DNA from: Saonia flava
Lineage (GTDB): Bacteria > Bacteroidota > Bacteroidia > Flavobacteriales > Flavobacteriaceae
Reading direction: 5' to 3'
Assembly: GCF_011927795.1 (NCBI RefSeq)
Contig: NZ_JAATJJ010000001.1
Location: forward strand, 1,415,397 to 1,479,396
DNA: 64,000 nucleotides
Shown: one piece after another, positions 44,301-52,024 of the stretch
How the letters are laid out: every line of letters starts with the position of its first letter
Position numbering within the stretch: position 1 is the first letter of the stretch
Made by a program: the position numbers and the translations under genes
The notes under the pieces: generated by a model
Database searches by the model: none
Told to the model about the DNA's origin: nothing
What the model saw: only the letters and a program-made list of their open reading frames with translations

Positions 44301-44713
44301 AAATTTGGATTCAATGCTGCCATTTCCCAGGCAATACCTCCTCCCATAGAGCCTCCAATAATTGCATATAATTTATTGATGTTCAACTCCGTTAAACCTC
44401 TTAAAAATATTTTGGCAATATCTTGAGCAACAAAATTCTTATAATTTTCAATAATAAAACTATCGTGCCCATTTCCAGGCACATTAAAACATAAAACAGT
44501 ATATTTCTTGGTATCAATGCATTTATCATCGCCTACCAAAGCAGACCACCATCCCTCTTTACCAGCAACATCAGAATTACCTGTTAGGGCATGGTTTACC
44601 AAAACAATGGGTGCTGTATGGAGCTCCAATCCAAATAATTGATAGGATAAGGAAATATCCAATTCCTTTCCGCTATTGGTAGTATACTTATCTATTTTTA
44701 TATGATGTAGCAT
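41327..44713 (-). CDS. Fusion of homoserine O-acetyltransferase, aspartate kinase and homoserine dehydrogenase
   Basis: 1128 residues in three parts. Residues 1-320 are an alpha/beta hydrolase matching MetX: nucleophile Ser122 in GGSMGG, acid near Asp265 (DSDLFF), His298 in GHDAFL. Residues about 326-610 are aspartate kinase (KFGGKSLANG at 329, LGRNGSNYTAALIA). Residues about 620-768 carry ACT domains, as in ThrA. Residues about 772-1128 are homoserine dehydrogenase (GHGNVGG near 779). One chain would catalyse the first and third steps of homoserine synthesis and its acylation. It lies between metY and metZ. Confidence 0.9.
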   Translation of the reverse strand: MLHHIKIDKYTTNSGKELDISLSYQLFGLELHTAPIVLVNHALTGNSDVAGKEGWWSALVGDDKCIDTKKYTVLCFNVPGNGHDSFIIENYKNFVAQDIAKIFLRGLTELNINKLYAIIGGSMGGGIAWEMAALNPNLTEHLIPVASDWKSTDWLIANCQIQEQFLINSKQPVHDARMHAMLCYRTPESFKERFKRTTNDELQVFNVESWLTHHGKKLQERFQLSAYKLMNQLLKTIDITREGEGNFIKLQNSGTNIHIIGVDSDLFFTAKENKETFKRLAQANSNVTYGEIHSLHGHDAFLIEFEQMEQLLKGVFNKNGKNKKTKVLKFGGKSLANGEGIEQVLNIIGSKINEGEKITVVLSAREKATDQLEILLQKAADGKDYSQDFEKFEAYQKYTFKNINLSKEFRELIRLFEGVALLGDYSSKIKDEVLAYGELISAKVVTQLLNDKGIPSKMLDARELIKTDTTFGDAAVLEALSKENVVEEFSKLKANEVPVITGFIASNMNNETTTLGRNGSNYTAALIANFLDAEELQNYTHVDGIYTANPDFVSDAKKLEVLSYSEANELANFGTTILHAKTIIPLIEKNIPLRILNTFNNDDKGTLISAKSSEEKIKSLSVIENTALINLEGRGLLGKVGVDARIFKALGNKGINVSIISQGSSERGIGLVVAANKAVEAKTALEQEFENDFHSKDVNMITVMDNVSVVSIVGQDLSTFHKPYNALIKNQIVPLLFNNTVSGKNVSLVLKKSDLKKALNVMHGQIFGISKKVNVIVFGHGNVGGTLIDQILKSNKTIEERKGIHLNVFAVANSRNILFNKKGITKNWKANLKEKGIPYTLNEVFEYAKEHHLENLIAVDNTASEEFVGNYFDFVENGFDLVSSNKIANTLGFDYYKLLREDLIKNQKQYLYETNVGAGLPLIDTIKLLHLSGENITRIKGIFSGSLSYIFNTFSESDASFSTILKEAMDKGFTEPDPREDLSGNDVGRKLLILARELDLHNEFSDINIQNLIPEELKKGTVVDFLKNCEVLDPIFNEIKMKQKPNHVLRYVGDLSGNLQEEKGKLDVKLISVPKTSALGQVKGSDSIIEIFTESYGGHPLVIQGAGAGSAVTARGVFGDILRIAEKN

Positions 44714-44766
44714 CTTATTTTTGTATAATTATGGGCCTGTACAAAAGAGGCCCCAATACCCTTCTA

Positions 44767-46041
44767 TTATAATTGAGCAAAAACCTGCTCCAAATCCGCT
44801 TTTAAATCCTCAATATTTTCCAAGCCAACTGACAACCTAATTAGATCTTTAGTAACTCCGGTATCCTCCTGTGCTGCCTCATCCAACTGTTGGTGTGTTG
44901 TACTCGCTGGGTGTATAATTAAAGATTTAGTGTCCCCAATATTTGCCAATAAAGAAAACAATTTGGTTTCATCTGCAATTTTCTTTGCCGCATCATACCC
45001 CCCTTTAACTCCAAAAGTCACTAATCCGCTTTGCCCTTTTGGCAAGTATTCCTCAGCCAATTTTTTATACTTGCTAGATTCCAAACCTGGATAGTTCACC
45101 CAATTCACCTCATCTCTGTCCTGCAACCATTTTGCCAATGCCAGAGCACTTTCACTGTACTGTTTAATACGAACCTCCAAAGTCTCCAACCCTTGAATAA
45201 TTTGAAAAGCATTAAATGGGCTTAAACATGCACCAAAATCACGCAATCCTTCAATACGCACTTTAGCAATAAAGGCTGCTGCACCTAAGGCATCATGATA
45301 AACCAATCCATGATATCCCGCAGATGGTTCTGTAAACTCTGGAAAATTTCCATTTGCCCAATCAAACGTTCCTGCATCTATAATGGCCCCTCCCAGAGCA
45401 GTTCCATTTCCATTAATGTATTTTGTAAGCGAATGAATTACGATATTGGCACCATGCTCAATAGGGTTCAATAATGCCGGGGTGGCCACCGTATTATCCA
45501 CAATAAACGGAACTTTTGCAGCTTTGGCTTCTTTAGAAATGGCTTTTAAATCCAGCACATCCAATTTTGGGTTCCCCAAAGATTCCACAAAGAAAGCACG
45601 CGTATTGTCTTGTACTGCCTTCCCAAAGTTAGATGGGTCTTCTGGATTTACAAAAGTTGTTGTAATTCCCAATCGGGGAAGTGTAACGCTCAATAAATTA
45701 TAAGTACCTCCATATAAGCTGTTGGAAGCCACAATATGGTCCCCTGCTTTTAACAATACCAATAATGCCGTGTTTATAGCACCAGTTCCAGAAGAGGTAA
45801 CTACAGAAGCAATTCCACCTTCTAAAGCTGCAAGACGTTGTTCCAATATATCATTGGTCGGATTATTTATTCTTGTATAAATATTCCCAAATTCCGCCAA
45901 TGAAAAAAGATTGGCCGCATGGTCAGAATCATTAAAAACATAAGCCGTACTTTGATATATGGGTACTGCCCTAGTTCCTCCGTTAGCAGCAACATCATGT
46001 CCTGCGTGTAATGCGTTGGTCGAAAATTTTTGTTCACTCAT
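44767..46041 (-). CDS. metY: O-acetylhomoserine (thiol)-lyase MetY
   Basis: 424 residues, PLP enzyme that forms homocysteine from O-acetylhomoserine and sulfide. PLP-lysine segment HSLTKYINGNGTALGG (Lys near 207), TSSGTGAINTALLVLLKAGD, HPASTTHQQL. It starts the leftward unit metY - metX/thrA fusion - metZ and is preceded by a Met-rich leader peptide and attenuator. It receives sulfide from the sulfite reductase encoded 7 kb downstream on the same strand. Confidence 0.93.
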   Translation of the reverse strand: MSEQKFSTNALHAGHDVAANGGTRAVPIYQSTAYVFNDSDHAANLFSLAEFGNIYTRINNPTNDILEQRLAALEGGIASVVTSSGTGAINTALLVLLKAGDHIVASNSLYGGTYNLLSVTLPRLGITTTFVNPEDPSNFGKAVQDNTRAFFVESLGNPKLDVLDLKAISKEAKAAKVPFIVDNTVATPALLNPIEHGANIVIHSLTKYINGNGTALGGAIIDAGTFDWANGNFPEFTEPSAGYHGLVYHDALGAAAFIAKVRIEGLRDFGACLSPFNAFQIIQGLETLEVRIKQYSESALALAKWLQDRDEVNWVNYPGLESSKYKKLAEEYLPKGQSGLVTFGVKGGYDAAKKIADETKLFSLLANIGDTKSLIIHPASTTHQQLDEAAQEDTGVTKDLIRLSVGLENIEDLKADLEQVFAQL

Positions 46042-46092
46042 GGTTCCCAGGTTATTAGTTAAATTTTATTTGTTTCAGTTTAAAAATTGCCC

Positions 46093-46124
46093 ATAAAAAA
46101 AACCCCTGCTTCTGCAGAGGTTTT
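46093..46124 (-). terminator. Attenuator terminator upstream of metY
   Basis: 11-bp stem in the RNA, AAAACCTCTGC (46124-46114) with GCAGGGGTTTT (46109-46099; one U-G pair), loop AGAA, then eight U. It sits between the leader peptide and metY. Confidence 0.9.
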
Positions 46125-46147
46125 GTAAATTCTTTATTGGGTAAAGT

Positions 46148-46216
46148 TTATACAATACTGTCCTCTGCGGATATCTTCCACATCATCATAGACATATTGT
46201 ACATTACTTTTTTCAT
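46148..46216 (-). CDS. Met-rich leader peptide
   Basis: 22-codon frame from ATG at 46216 to TAA at 46150-46148. Six of 22 residues are Met, including MSMMMW at positions 8-13 with three consecutive ATG codons. It lies just upstream of the antiterminator/terminator structure and 107 bases before metY. No Shine-Dalgarno is seen, as usual in the phylum. Short frames of this kind can occur by chance. Support comes from the Met clustering in front of a methionine operon and from the three alternating helices. Confidence 0.85.
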   Translation of the reverse strand: MKKVMYNMSMMMWKISAEDSIV

Positions 46217-46260
46217 TTCTTTCTTGTTGTACAAATTATTCGAAACATTTTTCAAAAAAC

Positions 46261-46268
46261 CAAATTTA
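46261..46268 (-). promoter_or_regulatory. Predicted -7 element upstream of the Met leader
   Basis: TAAATTTG read leftward, an exact TAnnTTTG match. A -33 TTTG at normal spacing is not seen. There is no terminator between metK's stop (46311) and this point, so read-through from metK is also possible. Confidence 0.4.
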
Positions 46269-46310
46269 TTTTAAAAAATGTTGTTTTGTCTATAACGGTG
46301 AAAGAGACAA

Positions 46311-47567
46311 TTATATTTTAAAAGCTTCTTTTACTGCATCGATCATATCCAATTTTTCCCATGTAAACAATTCCACTTCTTTTTCAATTCTACCGTTATA
46401 AGGAGATTCAAATACCTTGGTAATTGTTCTTGGCTCTTTACCCATATGGCCATATGCTGCGGATTCCAAGTAAATGGGATTTCTCAATTTCAATCTTTCT
46501 TCCAAAGCAAAAGGGCGCATATCAAACAATTGTGCAACCTTATCGGCAATTTCACCATCCGTCATATTAACTTTTGATGTACCGTAGGTATCCACAAAAA
46601 TAGAGGTAGGCTCTACCACACCAATGGCATAACTTACTTGTACTAATATTTCATCTGCAACACCTGCTGCCACTAGATTTTTTGCCGCATGTCTTGCTGC
46701 ATAAGCTGCACTTCTATCCACTTTACTTGGGTCTTTACCACTAAAAGCACCTCCGCCATGGGCTCCTTTACCACCATAAGTGTCCACAATAATTTTTCTT
46801 CCTGTAAGTCCAGTATCTCCGTGAGGTCCTCCTATCACAAATTTCCCTGTTGGATTGATGTGATAGTTTATTTGACCATCAAATAGTTTTTGAACCTTAG
46901 CTGGGAACTGGGCCACTACCTTTGGAATAAGAATATTGATAATGTCCTCTTTGATTTTTGCCAACATTTTATTGTCGTCTTCATCAAATTCATCATGTTG
47001 GGTGGACACTACTATGGTATCTATACGTACCGGAGTATTTTCATCCGAATACTCAATGGTTACTTGTGCTTTGGCATCTGGTCTTAAATATGCTATTTCT
47101 TTCTTCTCTCTTCTTAAGTCTGCCAAGACCTGAAGAATTTTGTGGGATATATCCAATGCCAAGGGCATATAATTCTCAGTTTCTTTGGTGGCATACCCAA
47201 ACATCATTCCTTGGTCTCCGGCACCTTGCTCTTCTTTAGAGCCTCTATCCACACCTTGGTTGATTTCTTTTGATTGTTCATGTATCAAAGAAATTACCCC
47301 ACAAGCATTTCCACTAAATTGGTAATCCCCATTAGTGTAACCTATTTTATTGATTACATCCCTTGCGATTTGTTGTACATCTAAATAGGTATGGCTTTTA
47401 ACCTCTCCTGCCAATACCACTTGACCGGTAGTTACCAGGGTTTCACAGGCTACCTTACTTTCTGGGTCAAAGGCCAAAAAATTATCCAATAATGCATCAC
47501 TAATCTGATCTGCAATTTTGTCCGGATGCCCTTCACTAACGGACTCCGAGGTAAATAAATACGACAT
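46311..47567 (-). CDS. metK: S-adenosylmethionine synthetase
   Basis: Makes SAM from Met and ATP. 418 residues, full length, three-domain fold: FTSESVSEGHPDKIADQISDALLD (His and Asp of the ATP/Mg site), GAGDQGMMFGYA, GGPHGDTGLTGRKIIVDTYGG, and GGGAFSGKDPSKVDRSAAYAAR. A SAM-riboswitch-like structure precedes it by about 20 bases. It sits upstream of the Met leader and metY on the same strand. Confidence 0.97.
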   Translation of the reverse strand: MSYLFTSESVSEGHPDKIADQISDALLDNFLAFDPESKVACETLVTTGQVVLAGEVKSHTYLDVQQIARDVINKIGYTNGDYQFSGNACGVISLIHEQSKEINQGVDRGSKEEQGAGDQGMMFGYATKETENYMPLALDISHKILQVLADLRREKKEIAYLRPDAKAQVTIEYSDENTPVRIDTIVVSTQHDEFDEDDNKMLAKIKEDIINILIPKVVAQFPAKVQKLFDGQINYHINPTGKFVIGGPHGDTGLTGRKIIVDTYGGKGAHGGGAFSGKDPSKVDRSAAYAARHAAKNLVAAGVADEILVQVSYAIGVVEPTSIFVDTYGTSKVNMTDGEIADKVAQLFDMRPFALEERLKLRNPIYLESAAYGHMGKEPRTITKVFESPYNGRIEKEVELFTWEKLDMIDAVKEAFKI

Positions 47568-47587
47568 GTTTAATTTTTGAACGGAAA

Positions 47588-47669
47588 AAGGATTTGACGG
47601 AAAGTAAGCCCTAAATTTAAGCTACTGCTTTAGCATTTTTTTAATGAGGTTGCAATCAGTCAAATCCTT
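47588..47669 (-). ncRNA. Putative SAM-responsive riboswitch in the metK leader
   Basis: An 82-base element closed by a perfect 11-bp stem, AAGGATTTGAC (47669-47659) with GTCAAATCCTT (47598-47588). The enclosed core reads TGATTGCAACC, then an A-run and ATGCTAAAGCAG (47657-47625). GCAACC and TGCTAAA..GCAG are like the conserved core of S-box RNAs, though the helices are shorter and the class (S-box variant or SAM-II-like) cannot be settled by eye. The metK ATG follows 20 bases after the closing stem, so control could be at transcription or translation. Confidence 0.62.
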
Positions 47670-47689
47670 CCTCTAATTAATAATAATGG

Positions 47690-47697
47690 CAAAAGTA
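47690..47697 (-). promoter_or_regulatory. Predicted -7 element of metK
   Basis: TACTTTTG read leftward, an exact TAnnTTTG match. The predicted start near 47683 would begin transcription about 14 bases before the riboswitch-like stem. Confidence 0.5.
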
Positions 47698-47835
47698 CGT
47701 ATTTGTTGGAAACTTAAAAATATTTAGCGTTTCATTTTTAAATCTTTTGTATTTCAACCTTTATTTTTTCTCTAACCCAAGATACTTTGTATATTGTGAG
47801 GCACATTTAGAATCAACCATTAATTAACAAAACCT

Positions 47836-48450
47836 ATGCACATTGCCGTTGCAGGAAATATTGGAGCAGGAAAAACAACTTTAACTCGGCTCCTTTCAAA
47901 ACATTATAAATGGGAAGCACATTTTGAGGATGTTGTGGACAATCCCTACCTTGATGATTTCTATACCCAGATGGAACGTTGGAGTTTTAACTTGCAGATT
48001 TATTTTTTAAATAGTAGGTACAGACAAATTCTACAAATACGTGAAAGCGGCAAAAATATTATCCAGGACCGTACCATTTATGAAGATGCCCATATTTTTG
48101 CTCCCAACTTACATGCTATGGGTCTTATGACCAACAGGGACTTTAATAATTATTCCTCTCTTTTTGAGCTAATGGAAAGCTTGGTGCAACCACCAGATTT
48201 ATTAATTTACCTAAGAAGTTCCATTCCCAATTTAGTGAACCAAATTCACAAACGCGGAAGGGATTATGAAAACTCCATTTCCATTGATTACCTAAGTAGA
48301 TTAAATGAACGTTATGAGGCTTGGGCCCATGGCTATGAAAAAGGAAATCTTTTGGTCATAGATGTAGACGATTTGGATTTTGTTGATGACCCAGAACATC
48401 TGGGACTTGTCATTAATAAAATTGATGCCGAAATAAACGGGTTGTTTTAA
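47836..48450 (+). CDS. Deoxynucleoside kinase
   Basis: 204 residues with a P-loop at the start (GNIGAGKTTLTRLL, around 7-20), the DRTIYEDAHIFA motif of the deoxyadenosine/deoxyguanosine kinase family (about 79-90), and the RGRDYENSISIDYLSRLNERYE lid region. It salvages deoxynucleosides to monophosphates. It is divergent from metK. Exact nucleoside preference cannot be told. Confidence 0.9.
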   Translation: MHIAVAGNIGAGKTTLTRLLSKHYKWEAHFEDVVDNPYLDDFYTQMERWSFNLQIYFLNSRYRQILQIRESGKNIIQDRTIYEDAHIFAPNLHAMGLMTNRDFNNYSSLFELMESLVQPPDLLIYLRSSIPNLVNQIHKRGRDYENSISIDYLSRLNERYEAWAHGYEKGNLLVIDVDDLDFVDDPEHLGLVINKIDAEINGLF

Positions 48451-48484
48451 GCTATATTCATACTTAGATCACATTAAAATTCAT

Positions 48485-48513
48485 TTCCCTCACTCAAAAG
48501 GTGCGTTCCCTCA
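48485..48513. promoter_or_regulatory. Direct repeats, possible LytTR-type site
   Basis: TTCCCTCA occurs twice, at 48485-48492 and 48506-48513, with starts 21 bp apart (two helical turns). This spacing is typical for LytTR-family regulators, which bind direct repeats. It lies 116-144 bases upstream of the tonB start. Confidence 0.4.
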
Positions 48514-48597
48514 TTTGTCATTTTTTTAAACGGGTTAAACTGGTAGTTTTATTTAGGCATTATGCTCCTATAAACTAAAACACCTATTGTTTAACCA

Positions 48598-48613
48598 ACC
48601 TGCCCTGGCAGGT
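48598..48613. promoter_or_regulatory. Short perfect palindrome before tonB
   Basis: ACCTGCC-CT-GGCAGGT, 7-bp arms, 15 bases upstream of the tonB ATG. It could form a leader hairpin or be a protein-binding site. It is clearly richer in GC than its neighbourhood. Confidence 0.4.
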
Positions 48614-48628
48614 CTAAATTTTAAAAAA

Positions 48629-49330
48629 ATGAAACCAAAAAAGAATCCTAAAAAAGATTTAAACAAAAACAGAGGCTTGTATTTTATAGCAGGCCTTGCA
48701 CTTGTAATGCTTTTGGCATATGTAGCTCTGGAATGGAAAACCTACGAAAAAAATTCAATATATATTGGAAGTATTGATGTTCCAGATGACAATATTGAGG
48801 AGGAACCTGCTATTTTTCAGCTTAAAACTCCACCGCCACCGCAACCTATAGCACCTCCAGTAATTGAAGTCGTTGATGATGAAAAAGACGTAATTGAAGA
48901 TGAAATAATATCATCAGAAACAAACCAAGAAGAAGAGGTAGTGAAGGTCGAGGATATAATAGTAGAAGATATAGATATTGTAGAAGAAGTAGATTTTATT
49001 CGTATTGAAGAGGCACCTATTTTTCCGGGGTGCGAAAAAGCTTCAGATAAAAAAGCTTGTTTTCAAGAAAAAATGAAAGAGCATATAAGAAAGAACTTCA
49101 GATACCCTGAACCTGCCCAAGAAATGGGAATTCAAGGTAGGGTAAGTACTATGTTTGTAATTCAGAAAGATGGAAGTATAAGTGATATAAGATTTCGAGG
49201 ACCCGACCCATTATTAGAAAAAGAAGCGCAACGAATTATTGGTAAGCTTCCAAAAATGACACCAGGCAAACAACAAAACAAGTCAGTAAGGGTTTCCTTT
49301 GTTCAACCTATCATTTTTAAACTCAATTAG
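48629..49330 (+). CDS. tonB: Energy transducer TonB
   Basis: Periplasm-spanning protein that couples the inner-membrane proton gradient to outer-membrane transporters. I choose the ATG at 48629; an upstream in-frame ATG at 48587 would place the palindrome inside the gene. Layout: a cytoplasmic Lys-rich start, one membrane span at about 17-35 (LYFIAGLALVMLLAYVAL), a Pro-rich and acidic linker (LKTPPPPQPIAPPVIEVV and a Glu/Asp stretch), and a C-terminal TonB domain from about 150 (KNFRYPEPAQEMGIQGRVSTMFVIQKDGSI). A single-gene unit. Two cysteines (GCEKASDKKAC) precede the domain. Confidence 0.9.
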   Translation: MKPKKNPKKDLNKNRGLYFIAGLALVMLLAYVALEWKTYEKNSIYIGSIDVPDDNIEEEPAIFQLKTPPPPQPIAPPVIEVVDDEKDVIEDEIISSETNQEEEVVKVEDIIVEDIDIVEEVDFIRIEEAPIFPGCEKASDKKACFQEKMKEHIRKNFRYPEPAQEMGIQGRVSTMFVIQKDGSISDIRFRGPDPLLEKEAQRIIGKLPKMTPGKQQNKSVRVSFVQPIIFKLN

Positions 49331-49400
49331 AAAGTCATTAAAAACCTCCCTAAAGAGAAACAAGTTTCAATCGTTTCTCTAACGAAAATAACAAAACAAA

Positions 49401-49430
49401 AAAAAGCCCGAAGTTATACTTCGGGCTTTC
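49401..49430. terminator. Bidirectional terminator between tonB and the pyrophosphatase
   Basis: 11-bp perfect stem AAAGCCCGAAG (49403-49413) with CTTCGGGCTTT (49419-49429), loop TTATA. A-rich left flank gives a long T run for leftward transcripts; the rightward tail is weaker. Confidence 0.9.
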
Positions 49431-49449
49431 ATATTTTAACAGAAAGATT

Positions 49450-51849
49450 TTATTCCTTTACCTCTTCAACTACTTCTTTAATGATTTTCTTTCCTTTTAC
49501 TTCAATATCAACATTTTTAAGGGATTCAATTTGTGATTTCACCTCTTCTTCTGTTCCTGTAAAATCTCGAACTTCTTTCTTTTCAACTCCATTTTCAATA
49601 TATGTAGTTGTAACTGTTGCTGTAGCTATACCAACATCATTCTTTACCATTTCTATACGGACATCTTTTTTAGATTCATGGCCGGCCATTCCAGTATCTG
49701 AATGTCCTCCCAAGATTGGAGCGATTACTAAACCTACCAAACATGTTAATTTAATTAAAATGTTCATGGATGGTCCAGAAGTATCTTTAAATGGATCTCC
49801 AACAGTATCACCAGTTACAGCTGCTTTATGGGCATCAGAACCTTTATATGTCATTTCACCATCAATCTCTACTCCAGCTTCAAAAGATTTTTTAGCATTA
49901 TCCCACGCACCACCTGCATTGTTTTGGAAAATAGCCCACATTACACCACTTACACAAACACCTGCCATGTAGCCTCCCAATGGCTCTGCACCAAACAACA
50001 ATCCAATAATTATTGGAGTAATAATGGTTATTAAACCTGGGACAATCATTTCTTTTAAGGCTGCTTTAGTAGAAATATCCACACATTTAGCGTATTCGGG
50101 AGTACCTGTTCCTTCCATAATTCCAGGAATCTCCCTAAACTGTCTACGTACTTCATGCACCATTTCCATGGCAGCTTTACCAACTGACTGCATCGCTAAT
50201 GCTGAGAAAATAACAGGAATCATTCCTCCCACAAATAACATGGCCAATACATCAGCCTTAAAAATATTAATTCCATCTATTCCCGTAAAAGTTACATAAG
50301 CAGCAAAAAGAGCTAATGCAGTTAAGGCCGCAGAAGCAATTGCAAATCCTTTACCTACTGCCGCAGTTGTATTACCAACGGAATCCAATATATCTGTACG
50401 TTCTCTTACTATATCATCTAATTCACTCATTTCCGCAACACCCCCTGCGTTATCGGCAATTGGTCCAAAAGCATCAATTGCAAGTTGCATAGCCGTTGTT
50501 GCCATCATTGCAGAAGCTGCCAGAGCAACTCCATAAAAGCCAGCCAATTCATAAGAACCATAAATTGCAGCAGCAAATAAAATAACGGAAAGGAAAGTAG
50601 ATTTCATACCCACAGCTAATCCGGCAATAATATTTGTTGCCGCACCTGTTCCACTATTTTGTACAATATCATTTACTGGTTTTTTTCCCAAACTAGTATA
50701 GTATGCGGTTACATAAGAGATTAATCCTCCTACAGCCAATCCTATTAAAGTAGTATAGAATACATGTCTAGATGGTATGCTTTTTATTCCCTCCCCAAAG
50801 AAGCTCATTTGTAATGTTTCAGGCAACATCCATTTAATTAAAAACCAACCGGCAATAGCTGTAATTATCATGGCCACCCAATTCCCTGTATCCAATGCTT
50901 TTTGAACTTGAGATTCTTTAGCATCGTTCGAAGATATTTTTACCAAAAATGTTCCTATGATTGAGGCTAAAATACCAACACCAGCAATTACTATAGGAAG
51001 TAAAATTGGCCCCATATTATTAAATGCATCTGTAAACTGGGTTGTTGCAGACATATCTTTTATAAGGTAGTTACCCAATACCATGGCCGCCAATACAGTA
51101 GCAACATACGAACCAAATAGATCTGCTCCCATACCCGCAACATCACCAACATTGTCCCCTACGTTATCTGCAATGGTAGCAGGGTTTCGAGGGTCATCTT
51201 CTGGAATACCAGCTTCTACCTTACCAACTAAATCAGCGCCAACATCAGCAGCTTTAGTATAAATACCACCACCGACACGAGCAAACAACGCAATAGATTC
51301 AGCACCCAAAGAGAACCCGGCAAGAGTTTCCAATACTATGGTCATATTATCATAAAAAGAACCTTCCGTTCCCATAAACTGACCTGCAAAAAACAGAAAC
51401 AAAAGACTTAATCCAAGAACTGCCAAACCAGCAACCCCTAGACCCATTACTGTACCACCTCCAAAAGAAACTTTCAATGCCTGTGGCAAACTTGTTTTAG
51501 CTGCTTCAGCGGTACGTGCATTAGAATCCGTTGCAATACGCATTCCTATATTTCCTGCCAATGCAGAAAAAACAGCTCCGATAATAAAGGCAGGAACAAT
51601 CATCCAACTGGTTGACTCAACTATTGTAGAAATACCAAACAAAGCGGCAGAAGCAATGACCACAAAAATAGCCAATAGCCTGTATTCGGCACTTAAAAAA
51701 GCCAAAGCCCCTTCTTTAATACTTTTTGATATGCTTTGCATTTTATCATCCCCAGCTGCTTGTTTTCTTACCCACGAGGCTTTAATTATCATAAAAACTA
51801 ACCCTAAAAGAGCAAGTGCAATTGGTATGTAAATGATATTGGATTCCAT
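49450..51849 (-). CDS. hppA: Membrane-bound ion-translocating pyrophosphatase
   Basis: 799 residues, about 16 membrane spans. Catalytic acidic motifs include [35 protein letters not shown] (around 210-240). The GNTTAA sequence (Ala where K+-independent enzymes have Lys) indicates a potassium-dependent enzyme, the group that includes sodium pumps. A hydrophilic C-terminal extension of about 85 residues after the last span is common in Bacteroidota. It pumps Na+ or H+ at the expense of diphosphate. A soluble pyrophosphatase gene lies 175 bases upstream on the same strand. Confidence 0.95.
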   Translation of the reverse strand: MESNIIYIPIALALLGLVFMIIKASWVRKQAAGDDKMQSISKSIKEGALAFLSAEYRLLAIFVVIASAALFGISTIVESTSWMIVPAFIIGAVFSALAGNIGMRIATDSNARTAEAAKTSLPQALKVSFGGGTVMGLGVAGLAVLGLSLLFLFFAGQFMGTEGSFYDNMTIVLETLAGFSLGAESIALFARVGGGIYTKAADVGADLVGKVEAGIPEDDPRNPATIADNVGDNVGDVAGMGADLFGSYVATVLAAMVLGNYLIKDMSATTQFTDAFNNMGPILLPIVIAGVGILASIIGTFLVKISSNDAKESQVQKALDTGNWVAMIITAIAGWFLIKWMLPETLQMSFFGEGIKSIPSRHVFYTTLIGLAVGGLISYVTAYYTSLGKKPVNDIVQNSGTGAATNIIAGLAVGMKSTFLSVILFAAAIYGSYELAGFYGVALAASAMMATTAMQLAIDAFGPIADNAGGVAEMSELDDIVRERTDILDSVGNTTAAVGKGFAIASAALTALALFAAYVTFTGIDGINIFKADVLAMLFVGGMIPVIFSALAMQSVGKAAMEMVHEVRRQFREIPGIMEGTGTPEYAKCVDISTKAALKEMIVPGLITIITPIIIGLLFGAEPLGGYMAGVCVSGVMWAIFQNNAGGAWDNAKKSFEAGVEIDGEMTYKGSDAHKAAVTGDTVGDPFKDTSGPSMNILIKLTCLVGLVIAPILGGHSDTGMAGHESKKDVRIEMVKNDVGIATATVTTTYIENGVEKKEVRDFTGTEEEVKSQIESLKNVDIEVKGKKIIKEVVEEVKE

Positions 51850-51913
51850 AAGTTGTTATAAGTTAAATTTCAATTATTTTAAGCTGGGCAAAAGTAGTAA
51901 AATCTAAGAGAAT

Positions 51914-51943
51914 AAAAAAAGCAATATCTATAACTGATATTGC
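51914..51943 (-). terminator. Terminator after the soluble pyrophosphatase gene
   Basis: 8-bp perfect stem GCAATATC (51921-51928) with GATATTGC (51936-51943), loop of 7. Read leftward it is followed by seven T (51920-51914). It separates ppa from hppA. Confidence 0.78.
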
Positions 51944-52024
51944 TCTATATATAACTGGATACATTGAAGTTAAGCTTTCGTTTTTAAATCTAAAAAAATT
52001 AAAATTAACTTCTTGTAATTTATT

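Larger units (their letters stand above)
46093..46216 (-). promoter_or_regulatory. Ribosome-mediated methionine attenuator
   Basis: Three competing RNA helices. (1) TGTGGA (46182-46177), beginning within Met codon 12, pairs with TCCGCA (46171-46166). (2) GCAGAGG (46168-46162), in codons 17-19, pairs perfectly over 7 bp with CCTCTGC (46120-46114). (3) The same CCTCTGC is the 5' arm of the terminator. A ribosome stalled at Met codons 8-12 keeps helix 1 from forming and lets GCAGAGG act as antiterminator; a ribosome at the stop codon masks it. This is the layout expected of a Met-sensing attenuator. Confidence 0.84.

Noticed and set aside
48587-48628. 14-residue extension of TonB
   Set aside because: It consists of the GC-rich palindrome and AT-rich leader in translation, and TonB starts normally at the Lys-rich segment.
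51850-52024. A 33-codon frame running through the ppa-hppA hairpin
   Set aside because: No enrichment of any amino acid codon, and it crosses the terminator, so it is not a leader peptide.
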